NCBI RefSeq assembly: GCF_002127965.1
Contig: NZ_CP018787.1
Location: 682,001 to 746,000, forward strand
Reading direction: 5' to 3'
DNA from: Oxalobacter formigenes
GTDB lineage: Bacteria > Pseudomonadota > Gammaproteobacteria > Burkholderiales > Burkholderiaceae_D
DNA length: 64,000 nt
Shown: positions 51,539-60,080 of the stretch, piece after piece
Layout of the letters: every line of letters begins with the position of its first letter
How positions within the stretch are numbered: the stretch's first letter is position 1
Notes under the pieces: model-generated
The model's database searches: none
What the model was told of the DNA's origin: nothing
What the model saw: only the letters and a program-made list of their open reading frames with translations
Position numbers and translations under genes: made by a program

Positions 51539-52636
51539 ATGATTTGCAAAAAAAAGATTTCTGCTCTGGCACTCGGCTTGATGACCATGTTCGGTATTTC
51601 GTTGAGCAGTCAGCCGGTACTTGCCTGTACCCGCATTTTATATGTCGGGGAACAAAATATGGTCGCGACAGGCCGTAACATGGACTGGAAGGAGGATATG
51701 AAATCCGATCTCTGGATTTTCCCGCGGGGAATGGTGCGTAATGGTCTGGCAGGTTCGGCTTCACTGAACTGGGAATCCAGATATGGCAGTGTAATCACTT
51801 CCGGGTATGGTGCGGGAAGTACCGATGGCATGAATGAAAAAGGGCTCGTCGCCAATTTGCTTTTTCTGGTTGAAACCGATTATGGCAAACCATCCAAAAA
51901 CGAAAAGGTTCTCGCCCTGAGTCTTTGGCTGCAGTATTTTCTCGATAATTACGCTACTGTCTCTGAAGCAGTTGCGGCCCAGCAAAAGAACCCGTTGCAT
52001 CTGGTTTACTCCAAAATCATCCCGAATGGTTCAGAACCGCGTCTGCACTTGTCCGTTTCCGATTCGACAGGAGATTCTGCCATTTTCGAATACGTTGACG
52101 GCAAGCTGAATATTTATCATGGTCGGGAATATAAAGTCCTCACCAATTCTCCGGTTTATAACCAGCAACTGGCCATTAATAATTACTGGAAAGAAATCGG
52201 CGGTTTCGTTTTCCTTCCCGGAACGAACAAATCGTCCGACCGGTTTGCCCGGGCTTCTTTCTATCTCGATGCCATTCCAAAAAAAGAAGACCCGAACTAC
52301 ATCAGCGGTGTACCGGGCAGGTCCTATGATTATCAGGCGGTCGCACAAGTCATGAGCATTTCACGTGCAGTCAGTGTCCCGCTGGGCATTTCAATACCGG
52401 ACAAGCCCAATTTGTCTTCCACGATCTGGAGAACCATATCGGACCAGAAAAACCGGATTTACTATTTTGATTCCGCGACAAGACCGAATGTGATCTGGGT
52501 TGCGTTCGATAAAGTGGATTTCAGGAAAGGGGCGCCAGTGAAAAAACTGGATCTTCAAAACAATCAGATTTATTCCGGGGAAGTGTCCTCTTATTTCAAT
52601 GAATCGAAACCCTTGATGTTTATGGATGCGCTCTAG
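51539..52636 (+). CDS. secreted choloylglycine hydrolase / penicillin V acylase-type enzyme
   Basis: Ntn-fold linear amide hydrolase; relatives deconjugate bile salts, cleave penicillin V or degrade acyl-homoserine lactones. The signal peptide (MICKKKISALALGLM...) ends SSQPVLA so that cleavage leaves C30 as the N-terminal nucleophile. The spacing of the catalytic residues matches the family exactly: R46 and D49 in GRNMDW stand 16 and 19 residues after the cysteine, as Arg18 and Asp21 do after Cys2 in bile salt hydrolases. DGMNEKGLVANLLFL and the NSPVYNQQL block also fit. Export suits the Gram-negative cluster of this family. Length 365. The bile-salt role is inference. Confidence 0.88.
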   Translation: MICKKKISALALGLMTMFGISLSSQPVLACTRILYVGEQNMVATGRNMDWKEDMKSDLWIFPRGMVRNGLAGSASLNWESRYGSVITSGYGAGSTDGMNEKGLVANLLFLVETDYGKPSKNEKVLALSLWLQYFLDNYATVSEAVAAQQKNPLHLVYSKIIPNGSEPRLHLSVSDSTGDSAIFEYVDGKLNIYHGREYKVLTNSPVYNQQLAINNYWKEIGGFVFLPGTNKSSDRFARASFYLDAIPKKEDPNYISGVPGRSYDYQAVAQVMSISRAVSVPLGISIPDKPNLSSTIWRTISDQKNRIYYFDSATRPNVIWVAFDKVDFRKGAPVKKLDLQNNQIYSGEVSSYFNESKPLMFMDAL

Positions 52637-52670
52637 AAAAAAGCCTGTTTCAAACCTATTGAAACAGGCT
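52637..52670 (-). terminator. terminator of the MipA-type gene
   Basis: Perfect 12-base stem AGCCTGTTTCAA/TTGAAACAGGCT (52642-52653, 52659-52670). The minus strand continues into TTTTTT, so it chiefly serves the minus gene, but may also block plus transcription. Confidence 0.8.
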
Positions 52671-52694
52671 GTATTATCCCGGAAAAATGTTTTC

Positions 52695-53453
52695 CTAGAA
52701 TGAATAAGTGATTCCACTTTCGATTACAAGATTGCCAGAACGGGAGACCATAGGGCTATCCTTGATTTCGGATGGCATTCTTTCGTAGCGCCCGGTCAGG
52801 AAAATCCCCCAGTTTTTCGTGATGGAATACATGGCCGAAGCGTCTATGTATGGGGAAACGGTGCTGCCGGGATTGTAAGACGACAATCCTGTGAATTGCG
52901 ATTCTTCATTGCTGATACCGAAATAATATTTATTGTAATTCGAACTTTGCCACTGCAAGCCGCCGCGGATGGCCATACCGAATCGTCCGATCTGGAAAGG
53001 GGCTTCATAGCTGGCGTCTGCCGTGAAACCGTTATGCCGGTCGAGAACGTCGGCCGCGACTGAGGCAAAGAAATTGCCGACATTCGTTTTGTACTGGTAA
53101 TTCAGGCTTGCCATCGCCGTTATTTTGCGCGTGCGCAATTTTCTCATGACACCGCTTGCATGATCGTTATTGAATTCCAGGTCGGTAATGCCGATGCCGA
53201 CATCGACTTCATGAGTGTTGTTTTTGACGAGATAAATTCCTGCAACGTCATCGTCAATGTAAAAGCGGTCGCTGTCATACATGATGACCGGCATGAATTC
53301 ACCATGATTATTGTAATTCTTGTATGGTGTATTCGCGTAGTGAGTGCCTGCGCCTATGGTGAGTGTATCGGCCAGAACGGGAAAACTTGATGTCGCTAAA
53401 AACAGGCAAGCCGATGCCGTTACACCCAGCCTGCCAATCCGGTATTTTTTCAT
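52695..53453 (-). CDS. MipA/OmpV-family outer membrane protein
   Basis: Outer membrane barrel of 252 residues with a signal peptide cleaved after FPVLA (residue 28). MipA/OmpV features include TIGAGTHYANTPYKNYNNHG, the short interrupted barrel strands and the ending VIESGITYSF with terminal phenylalanine. MipA is known as a scaffold between a murein transglycosylase and penicillin-binding proteins; other relatives are porin-like, so the role here is open. Convergent with the Ntn hydrolase gene. Confidence 0.85.
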   Translation of the reverse strand: MKKYRIGRLGVTASACLFLATSSFPVLADTLTIGAGTHYANTPYKNYNNHGEFMPVIMYDSDRFYIDDDVAGIYLVKNNTHEVDVGIGITDLEFNNDHASGVMRKLRTRKITAMASLNYQYKTNVGNFFASVAADVLDRHNGFTADASYEAPFQIGRFGMAIRGGLQWQSSNYNKYYFGISNEESQFTGLSSYNPGSTVSPYIDASAMYSITKNWGIFLTGRYERMPSEIKDSPMVSRSGNLVIESGITYSF

Positions 53454-53673
53454 GAAAGTTTATTTTGAATAATCAATTTGAATGATTGTATGGAAACAGT
53501 TGGCAAAGTGTAACAAATTGTAAGGAAATTTGGATGCTAAAGATGTGTATTGATTTCAGCAAACATTACAGGAAAAATCCTTAAAATATTCGTGATATCA
53601 TTTCGTCCCGATGTAGTTGCATTGTAACTTTACCTCAGAGTCATTGCCGAGTTTTTTCATAGATCAACCCAGC

Positions 53674-53704
53674 TTGACGATTCATTCAAAAAGGTGGGTA
53701 CAAT
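53674..53704 (+). promoter_or_regulatory. candidate promoter of the class III aminotransferase string
   Basis: TTGACG (53674-53679) and TACAAT (53699-53704) with a 19-base spacer, about 85 bases before the start. It lies in a 341-base gene-free divergent gap (53454-53794), the remainder of which shows nothing beyond AT-rich DNA near the MipA start. Confidence 0.4.
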
Positions 53705-53794
53705 CGGTCGCTCAAACACGTTTTACCAAAAGGCTGCCTTCACACAGGGACGCTCTTTTATAATCGAAATTCGGTCTCTTTTAAAGGAATGAAA

Positions 53795-55201
53795 ATGACC
53801 AAGAATGAGTTGCATGCCGGGCAGCAAGTGCCTGATGACGCTCAGTTGCTGGCGGACGAAGCGAAATACTGTTCGTTTGGCGATACTGTCCATTATGTCG
53901 AACATCCCAATATTTTCGCGCATTGCGAAGGGAGTTACATGTATGACACGGCCGGAAAATCTTACCTGGATCTCCAGATGTGGTATTCGGCGGTCAATTT
54001 CGGTTATGGCAACGAACGCCTGAATAACGTCCTGAAAAGACAGATCGACATCCTGCCACAAACCGCCAGCCAGTATTTGCATCCGACAAAAATCCAGCTG
54101 GCGAAAGTGATTGCCGAAGACATGAAGTCGAAATTCGGTCTGGATGGGCGTGTCCATTTCAACGTCGGTGGATCACAGAGTATTGAAGACTCCTTGAAAC
54201 TCGTCCGTAATGCCACTCACGGAAAAAGCCTGATGTTCGCTTTCGAGGGGGGCTATCATGGTCGTACGCTGGGCGCGTCTTCCATTACTTCCAGCTATCG
54301 TTATCGTCGCCGTTACGGTCATTTCGGCGATCGCGCGCAATTCATTCCTTTCCCGTATCCTTTCCGTCGTCCGAAAGGCATGACGGCCGAAGAATATGGT
54401 GAGCACTGTGTCAATGAATTCGCACGTTTGTTCGAAACCGAATACAACGGGGTGTGGGATCCTAAAGTCGGCGAGTCCGAATATGCCGCTTTCTATATCG
54501 AACCGATTCAGGGTACAGGCGGTTACGTCGTACCACCGATGAATTTCTTCAAGGGAATCAAAAAGGTACTCGACCAGTACGGTATCTTGCTGGTTGTCGA
54601 TGAAGTCCAGATGGGTTTTTACCGTACCGGTAAATTATGGTCGATCGAGCATTTCGGCGTCACCCCGGATATTCTGGTATTTGCCAAATCCCTGACGAAC
54701 GGCCTGAATCCGCTGGGTGGTTTGTGGGCACGTGAAGAGCTGATCAATCCAACCATCTTCCCGCCGGGATCAACCCATTCCACCTTTGCGTCCAACCCGC
54801 TGGGTACAGCATTGGGTCTGGAAGTCATGCAGATGCTGAAGGAAACGGATTACGAAACGATGGTCATGGCAAAAGGGGCCCATTTCCTCGAAGGCCTGAA
54901 AGACTTGCAGAAACGTCACAAGGAAATCGGTGATGTTGATGGTCTGGGTTTGGCACTTCGTGCCGAAATCTGTACCGATGACGGTTTTACGCCGAACAAG
55001 GCTTTGCTCGACAAGATGGTTGAAATCGGCCTGTCTGGCGATCTGGACTGGAAGGGCAAGAAAATGGGCCTGATTCTGGATGTGGGCGGATATTACAAGA
55101 ACGTCATTACACTGGCGCCGTCTTTGCATATCACCACTGAAGAAATCGATCAGGGTCTGGCATTGCTGGATCAACTGATCACAAGAGCCAAAAACGCTTA
55201 A
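53795..55201 (+). CDS. class III PLP aminotransferase
   Basis: Transaminase of the omega-amino acid/4-aminobutyrate/diamine group, cytoplasmic. The ATG at 53795 has AAGGA six bases upstream; an ATG two codons earlier abuts the site. Length 468. Core motifs: YLDLQMWYSAVNFGYGNERL, FNVGGSQSIEDSLKL, FEGGYHGRTLGASSIT, the PLP-aspartate region LLVVDEVQMGFYRTG and the Schiff-base lysine K298 in FAKSLTNG, then STHSTFASNPLGTA. The amino donor and acceptor are not clear. First gene of the plus string of the convergent cluster; a strong hairpin follows before the next gene. Confidence 0.9.
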   Translation: MTKNELHAGQQVPDDAQLLADEAKYCSFGDTVHYVEHPNIFAHCEGSYMYDTAGKSYLDLQMWYSAVNFGYGNERLNNVLKRQIDILPQTASQYLHPTKIQLAKVIAEDMKSKFGLDGRVHFNVGGSQSIEDSLKLVRNATHGKSLMFAFEGGYHGRTLGASSITSSYRYRRRYGHFGDRAQFIPFPYPFRRPKGMTAEEYGEHCVNEFARLFETEYNGVWDPKVGESEYAAFYIEPIQGTGGYVVPPMNFFKGIKKVLDQYGILLVVDEVQMGFYRTGKLWSIEHFGVTPDILVFAKSLTNGLNPLGGLWAREELINPTIFPPGSTHSTFASNPLGTALGLEVMQMLKETDYETMVMAKGAHFLEGLKDLQKRHKEIGDVDGLGLALRAEICTDDGFTPNKALLDKMVEIGLSGDLDWKGKKMGLILDVGGYYKNVITLAPSLHITTEEIDQGLALLDQLITRAKNA

Positions 55202-55208
55202 CTGTACG

Positions 55209-55244
55209 AATTCCCCTTTCCGGATTTTACCGGGAAGGGGAATT
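55209..55244 (+). terminator. strong hairpin between aminotransferase and acyltransferase genes
   Basis: 15-base stem with a single G-U (55209-55223 with 55230-55244, loop ATTTTA), followed by GCATTTTT. It could be a partial terminator, attenuator or processing site inside the string. Confidence 0.55.
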
Positions 55245-55267
55245 GCATTTTTCAACGGGGATACGCA

Positions 55268-56338
55268 TTGTCTTACCGGAACCAGCTCGAACCCGATACT
55301 CTGGTCAGTCAATTTATCCAACATCCCCCAGAGGGGTTTTCCGTTTCGTCCGTTGCAGGAAATGTGCCAGCATTTTGCATGAATTTCGATTTGCTGACGA
55401 CGATGGAACCGGCCCTGCAGCAAAAAATATTTCATCTTCCGCTTTATCGTTTCTGGGGAAAATGGCTCCGTTTTTTTTCATGTTTTATCGGAACGACAGT
55501 CTCGGAATACACCCTTTTGCCTGAAACAGTCTCACCAGCTGAATTTGCCCTTCAACTGAAGCAGACGCAGGCGAAACATTTTCCTCTTTTGATCGTCAAG
55601 GATATCCCGCTGGAGTCTCCGCTTCTTTCGGATTCCGATAATATCTATGCACGCCAATGTATTGATGAGCTGGAAAAACAGGGTTTTCTGATCATGGAAG
55701 GGCAGGCACTCGCATGGCTTCCCGTCAATCATCGCGATGAGGCTGATTATCTGGGGCGCTTGTCAGGCTCGCGCCGCAAGGATCTCAAACGTAAACTGAA
55801 AAAACGCAGTGACGTCGAGGTACGCATTCTGAATGGAGACGATCCCTGTTTTCATAAACCGGAAATGCTGGAGTTGTTCTATCGTCTTTATCTGAATGTC
55901 TTCAAGCAGAGTGAAATCCATTTCGATTTATTATCAAAAGAATTTTTCTCGGCACTGTTGCAGGACAAGGCAGCGGGCAGCGTCATCTTCACCTATTATC
56001 GTGACGGGCAACTGATCGGATACAATATCTGTTTCGTCAGGGATGACATCCTGATCGACAAATATATCGGGCTGGAATATCCGGCTGCACGAGAATGCAA
56101 TCTTTATTTCCTGAGCTGGTTCGAAAATCTGAATTATGCTTTGGAAAAGGGACTGAAGACTTATGTTGCCGGCTGGACTGACCCGGAAATCAAATCGTAT
56201 CTTGGCGCACGTTTCACGTTTACAAAACATGCGGTTTATATCCGCAATCCGGTATTGAGATTCGTTTTAAGCCGTTTGAAACGCCTGTTTGAAAGCGACA
56301 GCCAGTGGCAGGAAACGAAAGCTTCCAGTAAAAACTGA
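55268..56338 (+). CDS. FemAB/BioF2-like GNAT acyltransferase
   Basis: 356 residues with the Acetyltransf_6 (BioF2-like) pattern. The positively charged segment GSRRKDLKRKLKKRSD (about 167-182) corresponds to the family's S-x-R-x-x-x-R-K block. VIFTYYRDGQLIGYNICFV and DKYIGLEYPAARECNLYFL form the second GNAT half. Such proteins transfer an acyl or aminoacyl group to an amine, in wall, lipid or polysaccharide contexts. The likely start is TTG at 55268. The stop lies directly against the next gene (TGATTG), so translation is coupled. Predicted cytoplasmic. Confidence 0.78.
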   Translation: MSYRNQLEPDTLVSQFIQHPPEGFSVSSVAGNVPAFCMNFDLLTTMEPALQQKIFHLPLYRFWGKWLRFFSCFIGTTVSEYTLLPETVSPAEFALQLKQTQAKHFPLLIVKDIPLESPLLSDSDNIYARQCIDELEKQGFLIMEGQALAWLPVNHRDEADYLGRLSGSRRKDLKRKLKKRSDVEVRILNGDDPCFHKPEMLELFYRLYLNVFKQSEIHFDLLSKEFFSALLQDKAAGSVIFTYYRDGQLIGYNICFVRDDILIDKYIGLEYPAARECNLYFLSWFENLNYALEKGLKTYVAGWTDPEIKSYLGARFTFTKHAVYIRNPVLRFVLSRLKRLFESDSQWQETKASSKN

Positions 56339-57220
56339 TTGAATATTATGGCTCAGCCCGTCATTCTCGATTTCGACCAAAGCACCGGAAATGTTCCGGG
56401 GTCGGTGATCATCAATCTGGCTGACTGGCAGGACGAGATACGCTATGGCTGTTCCATGCATGCATTCGCACGTCTTGGCGATTTGCTCGATCGGGAAATG
56501 CCGCCGGATTACGGGACCGTTTTCATGGGAAGCGGTGATTTTCATCATGTAAGCGCATTGCTGGTTGAAAAAGCATGCCGCAAACTTGAACCTTCGGATT
56601 CTCTTGAACTCGTCATTCTCGACAATCATCCCGACAACATGCGTTTTCCTTTTGGAATTCATTGTGGCTCATGGGTTTCCCATGCCGCAAAACTGAGCCG
56701 GGTCAGCCACATTCATGTCCTGGGAATCACATCCGGTGACATTGGAGTGGCTCATGCGTGGGAAAACCGTTTAAGGCCGTTGTATGCCGGAAAGCTGACT
56801 TACTGGTGTATGGACGTCGATATAGGCTGGATGAAAACGGTCGGACTGGGTCATGCCGCTCGACGTTTCGACTCACCTGATGAACTGGTGGAAGCTTTTG
56901 TCGAAATCCAGCGTCATCGACAGTTGCCGGTATATCTTTCCATCGACAAGGATGCTTTTTCGAAAGAAACAGTGTGTACCAACTGGGATCAGGGGCGGAT
57001 GACCGAACCAAATCTCTTGCGGATAATCGATGTTTTGAAGTCCAGACTGATCGCGAGCGATATTAACGGCGAAGTGTCCAACTGGACATATCAGAATCGC
57101 TGGAAACGGTTTTTGAGCTGGATGGACGGTCAGGAACCGGTGCCGGGAGAACAGTTACAGGTGTGGCAGAAACAGCAGCAGGAATTCAATTCACGCGTTC
57201 TGGCCGCCTTGCAGCGATAA
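56339..57220 (+). CDS. arginase-fold (ureohydrolase-like) metal hydrolase
   Basis: Arginase/deacetylase-fold protein of 293 residues. The metal ligands expected of ureohydrolases can all be assigned: histidine 69 or 70 in GSGDFHH, the D-x-H-x-D motif as D95-N-H97-P-D99, and D203-x-D205 in YLSIDKDAF. This suggests a working two-metal site (usually manganese) for guanidino or amide hydrolysis. The motif surroundings (GSGDFHH instead of GGDH, DNHPD instead of DAHxD) differ from classical arginase, agmatinase and formimidoylglutamase. Start: TTG next to the previous stop, or ATG at 56348 (MAQPVILDFD). Ends 16 bases from the convergent DegT gene. Confidence 0.8.
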   Translation: MNIMAQPVILDFDQSTGNVPGSVIINLADWQDEIRYGCSMHAFARLGDLLDREMPPDYGTVFMGSGDFHHVSALLVEKACRKLEPSDSLELVILDNHPDNMRFPFGIHCGSWVSHAAKLSRVSHIHVLGITSGDIGVAHAWENRLRPLYAGKLTYWCMDVDIGWMKTVGLGHAARRFDSPDELVEAFVEIQRHRQLPVYLSIDKDAFSKETVCTNWDQGRMTEPNLLRIIDVLKSRLIASDINGEVSNWTYQNRWKRFLSWMDGQEPVPGEQLQVWQKQQQEFNSRVLAALQR

Positions 57221-57236
57221 GGGCATGTAATGCTTT

Positions 57237-58433
57237 TTATTTGTTCTGACCGACAGCCAGTTCCAGTGTCTGGCAGATTTTCCCAAACCTTTCGTCGTCC
57301 AGCCAGAGACTGTTTGATATCGTCAACATCCGGTTTGCAAAATCACGTGCATTCGGGGCATGAGTGGCCGGGACGATTTTTCCAAGGTAGTTATAATCTG
57401 GCAGGGCGTGCATGAACAGTCTGGTGACACCAAGCGGTGACGACCAAAGACTTTTCAGCGCTGCATCCCGGCTTGTTCTGTCGGGCATAAGCACCATCAG
57501 AAAGGGCCAGACTCCACGTGCATCGCTTTTATCCCGGATGACCCTGATACCTGAAATGGCATCGAGCCGGTCGCATCTTTTCAATGCCTGACGGCCGGTT
57601 TGTTCAATAAATTCAGGTAGTCGTTTCATGGCGTTTGCACCGACTTTCATACGCCAGCGGCTGACACGATGCAAGGGGATATCAAAATCGAAAACGTCGC
57701 CAATGGCTTCTTCCGGTTGTTTGGCCTGAAGGGCTTTTCTTCTGGTTTGGCCGTAAACGTAATGAAGACCTTTCGGATTATAGAAGAAGCTATACCCGAT
57801 CATTTCAATGCACCGGCGCAATTCGAAAGGCATATCGGAAGGTATGATGTTTTGACTCGTTTTCAGAAGTCCCTGACGCAATTCGCCGTTATTTGCCGTC
57901 ATGAGGCCGCCTTCGAAAGTTGACAGCCCCTTTCCGACAGCAAGACTGTAAAAGGTGATATCCCCGTGTTTGCCCACATCGGCGCCCAGTGCCTGGGCAG
58001 CATCTTCAATGACTGTCACTTCGAATGGAGCAGCCAGTTTTTTCACTTCTCCGATATTGGCGACACGGCCACCGAGGTGGGTAGGGAGAACAGCAAGCGT
58101 GTTTTCCGTGACAAGAGACGCAAGCTGCTTCATATCGAGATCGAAATCGTCGGGAGCCAGATCGCACAATTTGACTTGCAAACCGCAATGAGCGATGGCG
58201 ATGGGAACCAGAGGGCAGGTATAGGCAGGAATGATGACTTCACTGCGTGTGGAAGACTTTTTAAGTGTCTCGAGGGCAATGACAAGGGATGCTGTCCCGG
58301 AACATTCGACTTGTGGAGATGTCAGTCCCATTACCCGGGAAGCCATGTCGGCGAGATCGCCTCCGCTGGTGAACAGATCACTGATGGAGGGAGGTAGGCC
58401 TGCTGTAGGGGGAACCTCGTAGTGCCTCGCCAT
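57237..58433 (-). CDS. DegT/DnrJ/EryC1/StrS-type PLP aminotransferase
   Basis: Sugar- or cyclitol-type transaminase, 398 residues. CSGTASLVIALETL is the cofactor-phosphate region, IIPAYTCPLVPIAI the typical substrate loop, and VIEDAAQALGAD contains the PLP aspartate D144. The Schiff-base lysine is K168 in FYSLAVGKGLSTFEGG, so a catalytic enzyme rather than a lysine-lacking dehydratase is expected. It begins 2 bases after the second SMR-type gene and is the last gene of the minus string. A DegT enzyme beside a paired small transporter recalls ArnB with ArnE/ArnF, although no other arn gene is present. Confidence 0.88.
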   Translation of the reverse strand: MARHYEVPPTAGLPPSISDLFTSGGDLADMASRVMGLTSPQVECSGTASLVIALETLKKSSTRSEVIIPAYTCPLVPIAIAHCGLQVKLCDLAPDDFDLDMKQLASLVTENTLAVLPTHLGGRVANIGEVKKLAAPFEVTVIEDAAQALGADVGKHGDITFYSLAVGKGLSTFEGGLMTANNGELRQGLLKTSQNIIPSDMPFELRRCIEMIGYSFFYNPKGLHYVYGQTRRKALQAKQPEEAIGDVFDFDIPLHRVSRWRMKVGANAMKRLPEFIEQTGRQALKRCDRLDAISGIRVIRDKSDARGVWPFLMVLMPDRTSRDAALKSLWSSPLGVTRLFMHALPDYNYLGKIVPATHAPNARDFANRMLTISNSLWLDDERFGKICQTLELAVGQNK

Positions 58434-58435
58434 TT

Positions 58436-58855
58436 TTATTCCAGTGCTTTTCCGGTTTCTTCCACTTTCTCTTTATCAGCCAGTTCTTTTTCAGCAAATG
58501 CCAGACAGATAATACCACCTATGATAAGGGCTGCACCGATCAGGCCCGGTATCGTGATTTCTTCGTTGAATACCCAGACGGATGCGATCATGACCGTAAC
58601 CACTTCCAGATGCGATGCGGCAAATGCGGGACCGACCGGCGCACGTTTCAACAAGGTCATCCAGGTGAAAAAGGCGCCAATGTAGCCACCAATAGCCATG
58701 TAAACATAGGGTTGCCAGAAAACACGACCGAGCCAGGGAAGATCGAAGGTCAGTGGCAGCGCATGAATCGCGGTCATCTTGAAACTGCACTGCCCGAGTG
58801 TGTCGAAAAACATCAGGAACGCAAACCCGACAAGATAAAAGGTAATCCGTTTCAT
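58436..58855 (-). CDS. small DMT/SMR-type membrane protein, second of a pair
   Basis: 139 residues, four predicted membrane helices. The start is the ATG at 58855 that overlaps the stop of the upstream partner (ATGA); the longer in-frame extension lies inside that gene. MKRITFYLVGFAFLMFFDTL opens helix 1, and EVVTVMIASVWVFNEEITIPGL carries the EamA/SMR block between helices 3 and 4. An acidic-basic tail (EKELADKEKVEETGKALE) extends beyond helix 4. Probably forms a heterodimer with the upstream gene product and moves an amine or lipid-linked group across the inner membrane. Confidence 0.85.
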   Translation of the reverse strand: MKRITFYLVGFAFLMFFDTLGQCSFKMTAIHALPLTFDLPWLGRVFWQPYVYMAIGGYIGAFFTWMTLLKRAPVGPAFAASHLEVVTVMIASVWVFNEEITIPGLIGAALIIGGIICLAFAEKELADKEKVEETGKALE

Positions 58856-59211
58856 GAAAACGCTCCCACAACAGCAACGCCTGAAGCGACGAGCAGAATG
58901 CCTGTCAGACGCAAAGGGGTCAGTTTTTCTTTGAACAGAATACGTCCTACCACCATCACAGCGATGATATTGACCGAACCGAGAAGAATTCCTTCCGAGA
59001 GGGGAACCAGAGTGAGGAAAGCCAGCCATAACAGGAATTCGCCGACGTATGAACCGATTCCCACCCATAACCAGCCATTGGAAAACAGGTTGACCCAGTA
59101 ATGCCAGCCTTCGCCTTCTTTGGATACTGTCGCTGCCCGTTTAAAGGCAAGCTGTCCCAGCGTATCGAGAATGACATTGCCAAGCCAGGTGAAAATAATG
59201 AGTGTATTCAT
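58852..59211 (-). CDS. small DMT/SMR-type membrane protein, first of a pair
   Basis: 119 residues with four predicted membrane helices (MNTLIIFTWLGNVILDTL; WLWVGIGSYVGEFLLWLAFL; EGILLGSVNIIAVMVVG; LTGILLVASGVAVVGAF). The size and the helix-3/4 motif RILFKEKLTPLRL match SMR/EamA-type halves such as ArnE/ArnF or MdtI/MdtJ. It overlaps the hydrolase gene upstream and its partner downstream by 4 bases each, implying fixed stoichiometry. Substrate unknown; helix 1 keeps an aspartate (NVILDTLGQ) but not the classical glutamate of EmrE. Confidence 0.85.
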   Translation of the reverse strand: MNTLIIFTWLGNVILDTLGQLAFKRAATVSKEGEGWHYWVNLFSNGWLWVGIGSYVGEFLLWLAFLTLVPLSEGILLGSVNIIAVMVVGRILFKEKLTPLRLTGILLVASGVAVVGAFS

Positions 59212-60056
59212 CTTTGTTGCCTGTTGGAATCCAGAGCGTAAGATGCCACAATTTTCTCAAAAAAATCAATTGATTCTTCAATAACCTGACGGCGTTGCCG
59301 GTCGATCGTAATCATATGGTAACTGTCATCCAGCGGAACGAATTTTGTAGGGGCGGAAACGTTGCTTTCGACCACTTTTGCATTGGTATTGATATCGGCA
59401 ATATCATCATGGCTGGAATGCAGGATCAGGCATGGCGAATGCACTTTCGGCAGCTCTTTTCTGACGATGGCAGCGAGTTTTTGCATCTCTGCCAGCGCCG
59501 GAAAAGGATTTCCTGCCAGGCCTGCCTGAGTGCTGTCTCCGCTAGCCATGCTTTCCGCAACGGTTGCCCTGATCCGTTCGTCTTTCAGTCCATAAGGCGG
59601 CTGTTCAAGAAAGGACGTTTTTTGAAAAAGATTGAAGCGCTTGAGCCAGGTAAGAAGAAAGAAAAAATGTTTTGCCCAAAGGGGCATACTCCAGCCATCG
59701 TAATTGAATGTGACGCCGTAAACTCCGACGCCTTTGACAAATTCCGGATGTTCGGCTGCCAGCTTCAGCGAGAGAAGGGCTCCCATGGACAAACCGGCGA
59801 CAAAAATGTGATCGACCTGTTCCTGGAGTTTGAAAGCCGCTTCTTCAACGCTTTTATACCAATCCTGCCATGTCGTCTTGTTCAGATCGGCTTCATCGCC
59901 ACAGTGACCGGCCAGTTGCATGGCATAGACAGTAAAACCGGCGCGATTCAAGCCTCTGCCGACGATCCTCATTTCATTGGGCGTACCGGTCAGACCATGA
60001 ATCAATAAAACACCTGTGCGGTTGCCCGGCAGGATGAATTCGGCATTCTGAATCAT
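59208..60056 (-). CDS. alpha/beta hydrolase (carboxylesterase/lysophospholipase type)
   Basis: Serine hydrolase of 282 residues, no signal peptide. The oxyanion segment is LLIHGLTGTPNEMR (H20-G21), the nucleophile S90 lies in VAGLSMGALLSL, the acid in LILHSSHDDIAD and the histidine in LDDSYHMITID. This fits thermostable-carboxylesterase/monoacylglycerol-lipase relatives (Est30-like). It would cleave an ester, thioester or lactone in the cluster's pathway. Begins 24 bases after the HAD gene and overlaps the SMR-type gene by 4 bases. Confidence 0.9.
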   Translation of the reverse strand: MIQNAEFILPGNRTGVLLIHGLTGTPNEMRIVGRGLNRAGFTVYAMQLAGHCGDEADLNKTTWQDWYKSVEEAAFKLQEQVDHIFVAGLSMGALLSLKLAAEHPEFVKGVGVYGVTFNYDGWSMPLWAKHFFFLLTWLKRFNLFQKTSFLEQPPYGLKDERIRATVAESMASGDSTQAGLAGNPFPALAEMQKLAAIVRKELPKVHSPCLILHSSHDDIADINTNAKVVESNVSAPTKFVPLDDSYHMITIDRQRRQVIEESIDFFEKIVASYALDSNRQQR

Positions 60057-60080
60057 TTTATTATTATGCGAAAAACAGGT

